A DNA stretch of 57,250 nt from an uncultured Treponema sp. (GCA_947167345.1 CAMVHR010000016.1:1-57250), one strand, 5' to 3'. Counted from the stretch's first letter, positions 8,349-18,140 are shown. Notes: generated from the sequence alone by a model not told the origin. Numbers and translations: made by a program.

Positions 8349-9734
8349 TTACATGGAAACTGGAAGAGTGAGCATTAATTTCGCTCCCGTGTGTGGTTCT
8401 GTGCTGTTTTGTGCAGATATGCTGCCATGCAAAGCTGTCATGATTGTCTTTGCAATGGAAAGTCCCAGTCCAGAACCTCCAGCCTTTCTGTTATGGGAGC
8501 TGTCTCCTCGATAGAAGCGATCAAAAACATGAGGTAATGCTTCTTCTGTGAATCCTGGTCCGTTGTCGGTAATTGTAATGTATGCCTTTTTGTGTCCTTC
8601 ATCTTCCCATGCGTGAATATCGATGCGTGCTGTACTTCCTGTACTTTCAGTAAATTTAATGCTGTTGGAGATTATTATAGTGCATACCTGATGTAGCAGT
8701 TCCATGTCAGTGTTTACGGCATTGTTGCTGTCATTTTTTATGGTTACAGATGTCTGTGGTGAGTATGATAAGGTTTCTTCCTTTAACAGGGTGAAAAGGT
8801 CTTTTAGCAGAAAACTTTCTATTACAGGTTTTTGCCTTCCGCTTTCAAGTCTTGAAAGTTGCAGCAGGTTTGTGATGATAGATTCCATGGAATGGGATTC
8901 TCTTATGATTATGCCAAGTGATTTTTCAAGCTGAGCTTCGTTATTCTTGCCCCATCTTCTAAGCAGGTTTGATTGCCCCAGTATGACGGCAACAGGAGTC
9001 TTTAATTCATGCGAGACATCGCTCGTAAAATTCTTTTCTCTGTCAAAATCTTTTTTCAGACGGTCAAAAAGGTCATTGAAAGTAATTGCAAGCTCATCGT
9101 TCTCGTCAAGTTTTGCAACAGCATGTTTTACAGGTAGCCTCTTGTCCAAATTTTCGCTGCCTATGTATTTTGCTGTCTGTGCCATCTTTACTACTGGGCT
9201 TATTGTATTCTTTGTAATTATGAACGAGACAAAGAATGAGATGATGAGTACGGGAATTACGGCAATTGCTATTGTTTTAGGAAGACCTTTTAGCAGGAGC
9301 ACGGATGAATCAGTATCCATGTTAAGGCTTGTTTCTATTGTATAGGTTCGCTGTTCCATCTGCTTTGTCATGGCATAGTACAGAATGTTTAGGTCTCCGT
9401 CTATAAAAAAATTCTTTACTATGTAATTGACTGATTTTTCTTTTGAATCCTGCAGGAGCGGAAGAAAAGGGTCGTTTGAATATATGGATTCCTTTGTGTC
9501 AGAATCGTACACCGCATAACTTATGAAGTAGGGCAGTGAAAACGTGTTCCTTCCTTTTTCAAGTGCGTCTGCAATTTTTTCTGCGGACTGCTGTAAATCA
9601 AAGTGCTGATGCATGCGGACGGAATGTCTGAGTGCCAGCGAAAACAGTACTGACAGCATGAGAACTGCGAATGTAAGCATTATCATGAATCTGAGTGAAA
9701 GCTTTACAGGTACGGAGTTGAACGGTTTTATCAT
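8349..9734 (-). CDS. Sensor histidine kinase
   Basis: The 461-residue protein has a transmembrane segment near 16-35, a periplasmic sensor of about 115 residues, a second transmembrane segment near 155-172, a HAMP domain, a HisKA domain with the phospho-acceptor in SHELKTP, and a HATPase with N box (SNSIKFTE), DNGPGF and GGSGLGLSIA. It is a complete membrane kinase. The start codon overlaps the stop of the response regulator (ATGA, 9731-9734), which indicates translational coupling with its partner. The sensor region has no recognised ligand domain. The neighbouring His-rich secreted proteins hint at a metal or envelope signal, which remains an inference. Confidence 0.95.
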   Translation of the reverse strand: MIKPFNSVPVKLSLRFMIMLTFAVLMLSVLFSLALRHSVRMHQHFDLQQSAEKIADALEKGRNTFSLPYFISYAVYDSDTKESIYSNDPFLPLLQDSKEKSVNYIVKNFFIDGDLNILYYAMTKQMEQRTYTIETSLNMDTDSSVLLLKGLPKTIAIAVIPVLIISFFVSFIITKNTISPVVKMAQTAKYIGSENLDKRLPVKHAVAKLDENDELAITFNDLFDRLKKDFDREKNFTSDVSHELKTPVAVILGQSNLLRRWGKNNEAQLEKSLGIIIRESHSMESIITNLLQLSRLESGRQKPVIESFLLKDLFTLLKEETLSYSPQTSVTIKNDSNNAVNTDMELLHQVCTIIISNSIKFTESTGSTARIDIHAWEDEGHKKAYITITDNGPGFTEEALPHVFDRFYRGDSSHNRKAGGSGLGLSIAKTIMTALHGSISAQNSTEPHTGAKLMLTLPVSM

Positions 9735-10417
9735 TTAGCAATGTTTCCGTCGGTCATCATGTAGCCTGCTCCCCTGACGGTCTTGATGTAAGTTTCTCCT
9801 GCCGACTGATCAATTTTAGAGCGAAGGTAGCCTACGTATACGTCAACGTTATTTTCGTCAATGTAGTGGTCTTTTCCCCATACAGCTGTAATGATTGCAT
9901 CTCGTGTAAGTACTGTGTTTACGTTTTCCATAAAATATTTTAGCATGAGGAATTCTGTCTTGGAAAGATTCAGCGATTCTCCTGCAAGAGAGGCTGCCAT
10001 GCTCTGTGGATAAAGTTCCAAGTCTCTGTTTTTTATGCATGAAGCTGATGCTGATTTTTGGGTACGACGAAGTACTGCACCCATTCTTGCAAGAAGTTCT
10101 TCAATTTCAAAAGGTTTTGCCAGATAATCATCGGCACCAGCATTCAGACCGTTAACCTTGTCAAATGTTTCACCACGGGCTGTAAGCAGTATGACAGGAA
10201 CTTCGGACATCTTTCGAATGCGGCGAAGAACTTCCAACCCGCTCAGCTCTGGAAGCATTATGTCAAGCAGTATTAGATCCGGCTCAAAGGTATTAAACTG
10301 TTCAAGAGCTTTTCTTCCTGTGTCTGCAATGGCAGTGGAATAGCCCTCATGCTGAAGTTCAAGACTTACAAAATCAGAAATGCCCTCGTCATCTTCTACA
10401 ATCAGAACTTTTTCCAC
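9731..10417 (-). CDS. OmpR-family response regulator
   Basis: The 228-residue protein has a receiver domain (VEDDEG acidic pocket, phospho-acceptor Asp52 in LLDIMLP, Thr in LLTARG, Lys in YLAKPFEI) and a C-terminal winged-helix DNA-binding domain (YLRSKI, IKTVRGAGYMM). It starts with GTG at 10417 preceded by GGAGAG, a good ribosome site. It overlaps the upstream secreted-protein gene by 16 bases and the kinase by 4, so the genes form one operon. Likely targets are this operon and the divergent His-rich gene, by analogy with many local two-component systems. Confidence 0.95.
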   Translation of the reverse strand: MEKVLIVEDDEGISDFVSLELQHEGYSTAIADTGRKALEQFNTFEPDLILLDIMLPELSGLEVLRRIRKMSEVPVILLTARGETFDKVNGLNAGADDYLAKPFEIEELLARMGAVLRRTQKSASASCIKNRDLELYPQSMAASLAGESLNLSKTEFLMLKYFMENVNTVLTRDAIITAVWGKDHYIDENNVDVYVGYLRSKIDQSAGETYIKTVRGAGYMMTDGNIAK

Positions 10418-10950
10418 TCTTTACTCTCCATGTCATATTTGTATGCTTCGCTGTCAAAAATATTTTCAAGCGATACGGAAGAAATGTTTTTGCCGTTATA
10501 GGACTGTACATTTGTAATTTGAAAATTGACAGGGAACTCTATGGAATCTTTTACGGTTATTCTGACTTTTGTTCCTTCCTTGTTAAAGGAAATTCCCTGT
10601 AATTCGTATTTGCGTGAGTTTTGTATGCAGATGCTTTCTTTTGTTATGGATTTTGGATTTACAGCCTGATTAAAAATTATCGTTACAAGCAGAATTTCTT
10701 TTGCATACTCGCCTGTCTTAAATTCCAACATATAGAAGTCTTCTGATTCTACAGATTTTCTTTGTCCCCTGTAGCTCATGAATTCATTTGCTTCTACCGG
10801 TGCGTTTGTAGGATGTTGCGGCTGTGTTTTCTTGTGGGCGGAAGAATCTTTTCCGTGTGCGAACAGTTCCATGTTCGTGCTTAAACACAGGGTTATGAGT
10901 ACTATATGGAATGTCTTTTTAATTACGCACTTTATGGCACAGCTGTTCAT
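10402..10950 (-). CDS. Secreted protein, possibly with an Ig-like domain
   Basis: The 182-residue product has an N-terminal hydrophobic signal-like segment, then a His/Gln/Pro-rich stretch (HGKDSSAHKKTQPQHPT), then a beta-rich domain. The segment FNQAVNPKSITKESICI resembles the start of SbsA-type Ig-like domains. It is the first gene of the operon with the two-component system and MATE exporter. It may act as a periplasmic accessory sensor or ligand binder for the kinase; that is an inference. The promoter region is divergent from the His-rich gene; TATTAT at 10958-10963 lies 7 bases before the ATG and no ribosome site is obvious. Confidence 0.6.
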   Translation of the reverse strand: MNSCAIKCVIKKTFHIVLITLCLSTNMELFAHGKDSSAHKKTQPQHPTNAPVEANEFMSYRGQRKSVESEDFYMLEFKTGEYAKEILLVTIIFNQAVNPKSITKESICIQNSRKYELQGISFNKEGTKVRITVKDSIEFPVNFQITNVQSYNGKNISSVSLENIFDSEAYKYDMESKEWKKF

Positions 10951-11091
10951 GTTCTATATAATATCATATTCGGACAAAATTGACAGTGCTAAAGCATAAG
11001 AGTTTTCTTATATTTAATTTATTTTTGTTTCATGAATCTGCTGGTTGGCAATGTTATAGTTAAGCTATAAGACATTTTTTCAGGAGACACT

Positions 11092-11574
11092 ATGATAAAT
11101 AAATTTTCAAAGAAAGCTTTAATGGCATCTATATTTGCACTTGTGTTTGGGGCTGCGGCTTTTGCTGCTGAATCTGTTGCTGCGGAAGAAATCAAGCCTG
11201 CAGAAAATAATGTTGTGGCAGAGACTATGAATGAACATAAAAAGCATGATGGTGCAAGACATGGCATGAAGAATCTGACTGCTCCTCATTCTTACGGGTA
11301 CAATAGGCATCATGGACGACATTTTAACTACCACAATTATGCCGCACCACATTCTTATGTACCTCGTCATTCTTATGCACCGCATCATTCTTATGCATCT
11401 CCAAAATTCCACGGCTACAACGGTCATCCTCATAAAAAATACGGATGTTCTGGTAAAGGCAATTGGTCAAGGGGCTCTTTTCCTGCAAAGCCAAAGCCTT
11501 CTGTAGACGGAAAAACTCCTGCTGAGGCTCAGCCACAAGTGGATTCTCAGCCGCCAGCTGCTGTAAACCGCTAG
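11092..11574 (+). CDS. Small secreted His-rich protein
   Basis: The 160-residue protein has a clear signal peptide ending around AFAAES, a region with about 15 His in some 75 residues, and repeated P/R-H-S-Y units (PHSY, RHSY, PHHSY). The tail is Pro/Lys/Gln-rich. A good AGGAGAC ribosome site precedes the ATG. Such His-rich exported proteins often bind Zn, Ni or Cu; metal binding is an inference from composition only. It is divergent from the two-component operon, whose first secreted product also has a His-rich N-terminus. Low-complexity composition makes homology-based assignment unreliable. Confidence 0.65.
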   Translation: MINKFSKKALMASIFALVFGAAAFAAESVAAEEIKPAENNVVAETMNEHKKHDGARHGMKNLTAPHSYGYNRHHGRHFNYHNYAAPHSYVPRHSYAPHHSYASPKFHGYNGHPHKKYGCSGKGNWSRGSFPAKPKPSVDGKTPAEAQPQVDSQPPAAVNR

Positions 11575-11576
11575 TC

Positions 11577-11605
11577 TTGTACATTATGAATCCCATGGCT
11601 ATAAT
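11577..11605 (+). promoter_or_regulatory. Sigma70-type promoter of yfcE-like gene
   Basis: TTGTAC (11577-11582), a 17-base spacer and TATAAT (11600-11605). It gives a leader of about 10-12 bases that includes the GAGGTG ribosome site at 11612-11617. Confidence 0.55.
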
Positions 11606-11622
11606 TGCCATGAGGTGTTAGT

Positions 11623-12156
11623 ATGAAATGGCTGATTGCATCCGACATTCACGGAAGTGCAAAATATTGTAAGATGCTTATGGATAGGTTTGCTGAGGAA
11701 AAAGCAGACAGAATGCTTATTCTTGGAGACCTTTTGTATCACGGCCCGCGCAATGACTTGCCTGATGAATACAATCCTAAGCTTGTGATTGAAATGCTTA
11801 ACTCTGCAAAAGAGCGTCTTGTGTGCGTAAGGGGAAACTGCGATGGGGAAGTTGACCAGATGGTCTTATCGTTTCCTATAATGGCAGAATATGCCGTCAT
11901 TGACATGGGCGGTACTATAGTCTATGCGACACACGGACATCATTTTAATGAGGAGCATCCGCTTCCTATGCCCGGCGGATGCGTCCTGTTGTGCGGTCAT
12001 ACCCATGTGCCAAAGAGTGTCAGGCATGACCGCTTTACATATATGAATCCCGGTTCTGTATCTATTCCAAAAGATAACAGCCGACATTCCTACATGGTGT
12101 GGGAAGACGGCTTTATATGGAAAGATTTACAGACCGGGAATCCTTATTCTTTGTAA
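11623..12156 (+). CDS. yfcE: YfcE-type metallophosphodiesterase
   Basis: The 177-residue cytoplasmic protein carries the calcineurin-like metal motifs in order: SDIHG, GDLLYHG, GNCD, THGHH and GHTHV, ending with a NPGSVS loop. Its length and motif order match YfcE/MJ0936-type phosphodiesterases, which hydrolyse phosphodiester model substrates with Mn2+; the natural substrate is uncertain. A GAGGTG ribosome site and a good promoter precede it. It converges with and overlaps the end of hrpB by 13 bases. Confidence 0.92.
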   Translation: MKWLIASDIHGSAKYCKMLMDRFAEEKADRMLILGDLLYHGPRNDLPDEYNPKLVIEMLNSAKERLVCVRGNCDGEVDQMVLSFPIMAEYAVIDMGGTIVYATHGHHFNEEHPLPMPGGCVLLCGHTHVPKSVRHDRFTYMNPGSVSIPKDNSRHSYMVWEDGFIWKDLQTGNPYSL

Positions 12157-14483
12157 AGTCTATAATCCCAGTTGTGCTTAGGGTATCGCCCCTTCATCTC
12201 TTTACAGATTTCTTGCCAGGTGCCGTTCCAGAATCCTGCAAGATCGTCCGTAACTTGTAAAGGCCTTCTTGCTGGAGATAGCAGCCGCAAAAGAACGGGA
12301 ATTCCCATGACTTTTGGAGTTTCCATGCAGCCGAATATTTGCTGAATGATTACTTCGAGGACTGGCTTTATAAGTCCTGTCTCTTTATTTTTTTCATAGG
12401 TCATCCTAAAGCTCCTTCCGTTTGCGACAGTAAGCCGTTCTGGAACTTTTGCGTCTATAGTGCTTCCGTCAAGAAAATAATGCAGAGCGCTAAAAACAGT
12501 TTCTTCTGAAATTGCATTTTCTGTAATAAATGGCACAAGCCATTCTTCTGTGCGTGATTTTAAGTATTCTTCCAAAGGCTGGGGAATTTCTGATTGCGAA
12601 TGATGCATGTAAAATTCTGCCCGCAGTAAAAATAGTCTTGATTTATCAGAAAGAGGTAGCCATTGAATGCCTTTTTCTTTTACCGCATTGCAGACAGCTT
12701 GTGCAAAGTCTTTTTGTGTTGCAGCAAGTTTCCTTTCTGCAAGAATTATTTTGCCGTACTGTGTATATTGTGTTTTTTTGAGCTTAAAAGAATCATCTGC
12801 AAATTCTGCAATAGTTTCTGTATGCACACGTTCTTTCAGAAAATCTTGTGCCTGTTCTTCTGAAAGAGGTTCCCATCTGTATATGAGTCCTGTTCTTTCT
12901 CCTGCATCAGCTTCTGGTGCGACAATCCATTTTGGATAGGGTGGCTGCTCTGTTTTGGGCAGTTGGGCCATTCTGCCGGAGGGGAACTGATATGTCCTGT
13001 CTCCTGCATTACATGCAATGCGATCTGGAAAACCTGCTAGAAGAGGAGTTTTACACGGATATGTCTGACATCTTTTTAGACGTTCCCAGATGTTGTCAAG
13101 AAAACGTTTTTGAACAGCTGGTGCAGAAGAGCTGAATGTTGAGTATTCAAGAACTTTTTTTAGAGCTATCTCTGAACTGTTGTCTGCCAATGCTGTACAT
13201 GCAAGACGCGGATGCAACGGAAGCAGCAGGACATTTTTTCCTTTTTGAGTAATTGTTACAGTACCATCGTTTGTTCGTTCGATGCATCCTAATTGTTCAA
13301 GAAGATTGACAGAACTGTCCCATGCACTTGCAGGAGGTGTGTCAAGCCAGTCTAGTTCTAAACGGTCCTTTACACCCCAAAGCGTGCATTCCAGCACAAG
13401 TTGCGTCAAGTCTGTGCGAAGAATTTCTGGAGGCGTTCGCTCTGGGAGTATATCATGCTCTTTCCACAGCCTGATGCAGTGTCCTGCCTGAGTGCGTCCT
13501 GCTCGCCCCATTCTTTGCTTTGCCGAAAACTTGCTTTCTGTCTCTGTGGAAAGTGTTTCCATACCACAGGCAACATTCATGCGGTTTATGCGGCTAAGCC
13601 CACTGTCTATTACTACTGTTACATCTGGAATTGTAAGAGATGTTTCTGCAATGGCAGATGAAAGAATTATTCTTCTTTTCTCGGATAACTCTTCGTGAGT
13701 GTTTTGCTCTGCTGGTGATGTAATTTTTTTTTGGTCTTGCATGCTTACTGAACTGTGAAGAATTTGTATGTATGCGTTGCTGTTGAGTTCACGTAGTTTC
13801 TGCTCCGTCCTTTTTATGTCTGCAATGCCTGGCAGAAATGCGAGAATGCTGCCTGTCCTGTCTGATGAAAGTTCCTGCATTACGGCATCTGCCATGCTTA
13901 TTCCGTCCTTGTATTCTATGCTGACAGGGAACATTTTTCCTGGTACTTCGTATATTGGTGCAGGATTTTCTTTGCTGCCAAGATAGCTGGCTATGCCTTG
14001 TGCGTTTATGGTGGCAGACATTACAATGACGTAAAGATCATCCCTAAGAATCATGAGTTCTTTGAGAAGTGCAAGGGCAAGATCTGCATGAATGCTTCTT
14101 TCGTGAAACTCATCTATGACTACTACATCAATACCTTCTAGAGAGGGGTCTGACTGCATCATTCTTGTAAGTATGGATTCTGTAATTACTGTAAAACGTG
14201 TCTTTGAAGACACGTTCCTTTCCAGATGCATGATGTATCCTGCTGTTTCACCCGGGGCTTCTCCCAATAGCTCAGATACTCTGGATGCTACTGCAAGAGC
14301 TGCAATCCTGCGAGGTTCAAGCATGACAATTTTTTGTTTAAAATGCCTTAACAGTGCAAGAGGGACGGCTGTTGATTTTCCTGCACCTGTTTCTGCCGTA
14401 AGTACAAGAAAACGACTGGGCGAGGCTTTTAGAGTGTTGCAAATGTTGTCAAGGTGAGATGCTATAGGTAGTGATTCAAGCAT
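12144..14483 (-). CDS. hrpB: ATP-dependent RNA helicase HrpB
   Basis: The 779-residue protein has the DExH helicase motifs: Walker A TGAGKST, motif II DEFHE, motif III SAT, and motif VI QRMGRAGR. A helicase-associated domain and the HrpB C-terminal domain follow, with RLLSPARRPLQVTDDLAGFW typical of HrpB. Size fits the family (about 800). Its exact role is not settled; related helicases act in RNA processing. It lies 24 bases downstream of the VIT/VWA gene on the same strand and probably shares its transcript. A weak AGGA ribosome site precedes the ATG. Confidence 0.95.
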   Translation of the reverse strand: MLESLPIASHLDNICNTLKASPSRFLVLTAETGAGKSTAVPLALLRHFKQKIVMLEPRRIAALAVASRVSELLGEAPGETAGYIMHLERNVSSKTRFTVITESILTRMMQSDPSLEGIDVVVIDEFHERSIHADLALALLKELMILRDDLYVIVMSATINAQGIASYLGSKENPAPIYEVPGKMFPVSIEYKDGISMADAVMQELSSDRTGSILAFLPGIADIKRTEQKLRELNSNAYIQILHSSVSMQDQKKITSPAEQNTHEELSEKRRIILSSAIAETSLTIPDVTVVIDSGLSRINRMNVACGMETLSTETESKFSAKQRMGRAGRTQAGHCIRLWKEHDILPERTPPEILRTDLTQLVLECTLWGVKDRLELDWLDTPPASAWDSSVNLLEQLGCIERTNDGTVTITQKGKNVLLLPLHPRLACTALADNSSEIALKKVLEYSTFSSSAPAVQKRFLDNIWERLKRCQTYPCKTPLLAGFPDRIACNAGDRTYQFPSGRMAQLPKTEQPPYPKWIVAPEADAGERTGLIYRWEPLSEEQAQDFLKERVHTETIAEFADDSFKLKKTQYTQYGKIILAERKLAATQKDFAQAVCNAVKEKGIQWLPLSDKSRLFLLRAEFYMHHSQSEIPQPLEEYLKSRTEEWLVPFITENAISEETVFSALHYFLDGSTIDAKVPERLTVANGRSFRMTYEKNKETGLIKPVLEVIIQQIFGCMETPKVMGIPVLLRLLSPARRPLQVTDDLAGFWNGTWQEICKEMKGRYPKHNWDYRLYKE

Positions 14484-14507
14484 GAATATGTCCTAAAAAA
14501 TCTTTTG

Positions 14508-17500
14508 TCATTCAACTTCTCCAATAAAGAACGTTTCCTTTACAGAATCCAACTGGAGTGTAAGCACTTGACGCTTCTGGTTTTGCCTGCCAAAGTTTGT
14601 GTATACTTCTGCCTGTACAGTCACTGGCTGCAAAAGCTTTTGCTGATGATTACCGTAATAGTTTGTTTCTATTTTGAGCCTGCCGTCAGGAGCTTTTCGT
14701 ATGCAGAATTCTTCTGGGCCATACCCTTGCGTAAAGTCTCTTGACATGCGACCTCCGTTTGCAGTCAGCTTATTGCCATAAAAACATTTTTCACCGTCTG
14801 CATCTGTTACCCATAAATCAACATCACAGTTGTCTGTATTCCAAGTAAGGACAATGCGTACATCCATGTCAAAGTTCTGCAAAAGATTTTTATCGATTGC
14901 GCTTAAATCCACCTTGCTGTCTTCCGCCGCAATTATTGCATTCATGTCGTTAAGGGCAATCTGTTGCACTTCTGCAAAGCGACCGTCCCATTTTTTGTAT
15001 GCCACAGAATAAAGTGTATCCACTGCTTTCTGAGTGAAGCCTGCATGGTAATATGCCATGCCTAAGTCACGATAGAATTGCGGTATCTCGCTTCTTATCT
15101 TTACAAGCTTTTCAAACACAGGTACTGCAAGTTCGTACAGACTGTGCTCAATAAGTTTGTTTCCTAATGCACGTAATATGTCTGAATTTTCTAGTTCCAG
15201 TTCTGCAAGGTTAGATAAAATGCGAATGCTTTCATTTGTTAATCCTTCTTCAGCAAAATAATCAGATGTTTCCATGTAGAATGCAGGAGACATTTCATAT
15301 TTCTTTTTGAGTTCCAAGTAGGTCTTGTACATTGATGCCGTTGGTGCTCTCTTTAGCATTGAAAGATATTCTGAGTCAGGATTCCATGCTTGCAACTGTA
15401 TTGCTTGTGCTTTTGCTGCAGGTGCAGCGGCTGATGATTTTGCACTTCTTGTTACAGTTGATTCCATTTGCCTGTTAAGCTGCATTCTACCCGATGCACG
15501 AGGTGCTCGTTCTTCTTGAACTGACTCTATTTCCATTGTGTCTGCAAAATCATCTGCTTGTGAAAGTTCGTTCAGTTGTATTATCGGAGGGCGGGGAACT
15601 GGTATCGGCTCTCCATCCTTTCCTGGTTTTTTCTTTTTAAATTCATTTTTGTCAGTATTCCACCACTTTCGGAATTCTTCAAATTTTGTGAATACAGTCT
15701 GTGGAATTGCTGTTTCAACAGGTTTTGCTGGTTTTGACTGTTGTGAGACAATGCGGTTGTATTCTGCCTTAAGCTCCTCTGGTGGAACGATATTGTAGCG
15801 TACGTAATCCTGAACGCTGTCTAGGACTATAAGAGACGTGTCCTTTGTAACAATGCCATATTGCTTTGAAAGTTCCAGAATCTCATTGCGGTTTGCCTCA
15901 TAATCATGGTTTAGCGCATCAATCTTGTTTGAAGCCCACTGTCTTGCAACGTTATCTGCATATATGCCATTGCTTGTACTTACTTCAAGCTTTACAGTCT
16001 GTTCTATACTGTTTCCGTGTCCGAAGTATAAAGTGACTATCCCCTGCTTGCGGCGTAGCTTTCCTGATATGGAAAAATCAGGACCTGCAATGCTTCCGTC
16101 AATTGGAAATACATCTTCTATGGCTGAAGCATCATATTCTGTACGGATAAGTCTATACGGTTCCTGAGTAATGTTTTTTAACTCATTTTCAAAATTCCAT
16201 TTTTCATTCAAAGAATCATTTGCTGCATTCACTGTGGAGTAAAGATTAATGTATACCCCTCCATTAAGTCTTGCAGTGTTGTTCATCCATGCATGATCTG
16301 CAAAGGCAGAAGAGTTGATGGTGTTTACAACTGGTTGTTGTCCTTCTGGACGGCGTACTGCAATTTTACCTTTTGCCAAACTGTCATCCCAGTTACCGAT
16401 TCCGTCTGTAAATATAAGTACTTCATCAGCTGGATAAAGGGCTGCAAAGTCATACCCGAGATTTGTTGCTCCGTCAAAACTACATTCCTGTATATAGTTC
16501 AAAATTCCAGTCATAATAGCTTCTGTACTGCCAGAAAACTGTTTTGCTTCAAAAAGTTCGTTGCAGAATGGAATAAGTGTAATTGCCGGATTATTGAGTT
16601 TTTCTATATATCCGCGCAGAAACGCTATTTCGGCTAAACAGTTTCTTTTTGTACCTGATGCAGAAACATCGTAGTATACTGCAAGTTTTTTAGGAAGCTT
16701 TTTTGCAACTGTAGTACCGTCAAGAGGCAGATAGTAATAAAAGAATGTGTCTTTTCCCTTGTCCTGCAAAAATGCAGAACCAATGCCATTGTCTGAGTTT
16801 TTTATATTTGTATATGCGTTTGGAATTACAATGCTGATTGGTGTTGTGATTGATGTGTTGTCTCTGGAAAAATGTGCTGTGTACCCGCAGTCAAGTTCAT
16901 CAAATTGCAGCGTATTACTCTCTGAACGCACATGATTATTGTTGCCCAAAGTTGTTATGTTAAAATCAAAGTGCTCTAGCTTATCAGATGTTAATGCTGA
17001 ATATACGTATGTTCTGCTGTCATTTGAATAAGATTTCTTTAACTCACTCTGATATGTAATTTGTACATGCCGGCTTCCTTTGGCAGGAATGGGGTAGATA
17101 CGGGTCTTAAAATTGTTGCCGCTGGTCATCTCAATAAGCCCGGGGTCAATTCCTTGGCGAACGACTGCTTCAAACACTTGTCGCCCCTTGTCTTTTTCTA
17201 CCACGACAGCCTGCCTCATTTTCCCGTTTATATCAAGAGCATAGCCGGTGATTGTTTCGTTTTCACCAAGAGGAAACTCAAATTCTCCTTCAAGAATTCG
17301 ATTGCTATCATTCTGAAAAAACATGTCGAGAGTTGTGACAGCGATGTTTCCCATAATCTTTGCATTGACACTTATATTTGTAAGCCTTACGGGAGAATGA
17401 GCTGCCGGGTCTTTTCCATTTATGTTCATTCTGATTATGCTTGCTGCCTGTGCTGATAATGCTGAAGCAAAAAACAGTCCAAATGCAGCTGAAAGAATCT

Positions 17501-17510
17501 TCTTCATCAT
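14508..17510 (-). CDS. Secreted VIT-VWA-DUF2135 protein (inter-alpha-trypsin inhibitor-like)
   Basis: About 1000 residues with a signal peptide (MKKILSAAFGLFFASALSAQ). Domains in order: a VIT domain (LEGEFEFPLGENETITGYAL), a VWA domain with MIDAS residues (DVSAS, then the Thr of ATNLG and the Asp of FTDG), a Pro-rich linker, TPR-like helices, and a C-terminal DUF2135/YfaP-like domain (VRIVLTWNTDNCDVDLWVTD). The start was set at 17510 because GAGGTGAC precedes it; the longer reading frame to 17555 lies upstream of this site. An ATG at 17507 is equally possible. DUF2135 proteins accompany alpha-2-macroglobulin genes in some bacteria, and one lies at 35.5 kb. It probably acts in the periplasm or at the surface. 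Confidence 0.88.
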   Translation of the reverse strand: MMKKILSAAFGLFFASALSAQAASIIRMNINGKDPAAHSPVRLTNISVNAKIMGNIAVTTLDMFFQNDSNRILEGEFEFPLGENETITGYALDINGKMRQAVVVEKDKGRQVFEAVVRQGIDPGLIEMTSGNNFKTRIYPIPAKGSRHVQITYQSELKKSYSNDSRTYVYSALTSDKLEHFDFNITTLGNNNHVRSESNTLQFDELDCGYTAHFSRDNTSITTPISIVIPNAYTNIKNSDNGIGSAFLQDKGKDTFFYYYLPLDGTTVAKKLPKKLAVYYDVSASGTKRNCLAEIAFLRGYIEKLNNPAITLIPFCNELFEAKQFSGSTEAIMTGILNYIQECSFDGATNLGYDFAALYPADEVLIFTDGIGNWDDSLAKGKIAVRRPEGQQPVVNTINSSAFADHAWMNNTARLNGGVYINLYSTVNAANDSLNEKWNFENELKNITQEPYRLIRTEYDASAIEDVFPIDGSIAGPDFSISGKLRRKQGIVTLYFGHGNSIEQTVKLEVSTSNGIYADNVARQWASNKIDALNHDYEANRNEILELSKQYGIVTKDTSLIVLDSVQDYVRYNIVPPEELKAEYNRIVSQQSKPAKPVETAIPQTVFTKFEEFRKWWNTDKNEFKKKKPGKDGEPIPVPRPPIIQLNELSQADDFADTMEIESVQEERAPRASGRMQLNRQMESTVTRSAKSSAAAPAAKAQAIQLQAWNPDSEYLSMLKRAPTASMYKTYLELKKKYEMSPAFYMETSDYFAEEGLTNESIRILSNLAELELENSDILRALGNKLIEHSLYELAVPVFEKLVKIRSEIPQFYRDLGMAYYHAGFTQKAVDTLYSVAYKKWDGRFAEVQQIALNDMNAIIAAEDSKVDLSAIDKNLLQNFDMDVRIVLTWNTDNCDVDLWVTDADGEKCFYGNKLTANGGRMSRDFTQGYGPEEFCIRKAPDGRLKIETNYYGNHQQKLLQPVTVQAEVYTNFGRQNQKRQVLTLQLDSVKETFFIGEVE

Positions 17511-17595
17511 GTCACCTCTTTGATGATAACAACGATATGAGCGGTATGGTTTCAATCAGGTTTTACTTGTTTGTGACAGCTAACAAATCAACTGA

Positions 17596-17624
17596 TTGCA
17601 TTTATTTCTTATATTATATATAAT
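17596..17624 (+). promoter_or_regulatory. Promoter with very short leader
   Basis: TTGCAT (17596-17601), a 17-base spacer and a consensus TATAAT (17619-17624), 14 bases before the ATG. The leader would be about 7 bases with no ribosome site. Confidence 0.6.
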
Positions 17625-17638
17625 TTTAACACTTCAAG

Positions 17639-18127
17639 ATGAAACGCCGGCTGATTCTTCTGCTATGTCTATTATTCTCATTTTCCCTTCTGTCTGCAGA
17701 AGAATATATGAAAATTCAGTTTGAAAAAGTGTCTGTAGAATTGCCTGCTGGCTGGCTTGTTCAAAGTGTGAGTGATTCAACGATTATGCTCATGATGTAT
17801 TCGCCTGACGAAATAAACGACCATTTTAGGGAACGCATATCAATTACAAGCGGGCTTTTAACTGATGAGTCTACAGAAAAAGAGTATATACAGGAATTAA
17901 AAGCAAATTTTCTTTCTTATTATGATTCGGTAACCGTCATTTCCAATAAAAGTACACACATGCTCATTACAGGCATTTTAAATGGAATTGAAGTAAAGCA
18001 GTATATTAAATTCGTAATAAAAAATAAAATGGTGTATTGCATTACAGCTACTGCACTTCCTGAAAGTTATGACTACTGGGAGCCAACATTTGATGATATT
18101 ATTGGTTCCGTAAAAATAAAGAAATAA
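17639..18127 (+). CDS. Small exported protein, PsbP/DcrB-like fold suspected
   Basis: The 162-residue product has a signal peptide (LILLLCLLFSFSLLSAEE) followed by about 140 residues. The pattern of VELPAGWLVQS, then ERISITSG, then a C-terminal DDIIGSVKIKK resembles small PsbP/DcrB-like periplasmic proteins of unknown function. It has no ribosome site and a very short predicted leader. The M18 peptidase gene follows after 13 bases and is probably cotranscribed. The fold assignment is by pattern only. Confidence 0.65.
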   Translation: MKRRLILLLCLLFSFSLLSAEEYMKIQFEKVSVELPAGWLVQSVSDSTIMLMMYSPDEINDHFRERISITSGLLTDESTEKEYIQELKANFLSYYDSVTVISNKSTHMLITGILNGIEVKQYIKFVIKNKMVYCITATALPESYDYWEPTFDDIIGSVKIKK

Positions 18128-18140
18128 AAGGGGGATCTAA

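Noticed and set aside
11092..11574. His-rich protein as a proven metal chaperone
   Set aside because: Composition only; no defined metal site or family match, so kept as an inference.
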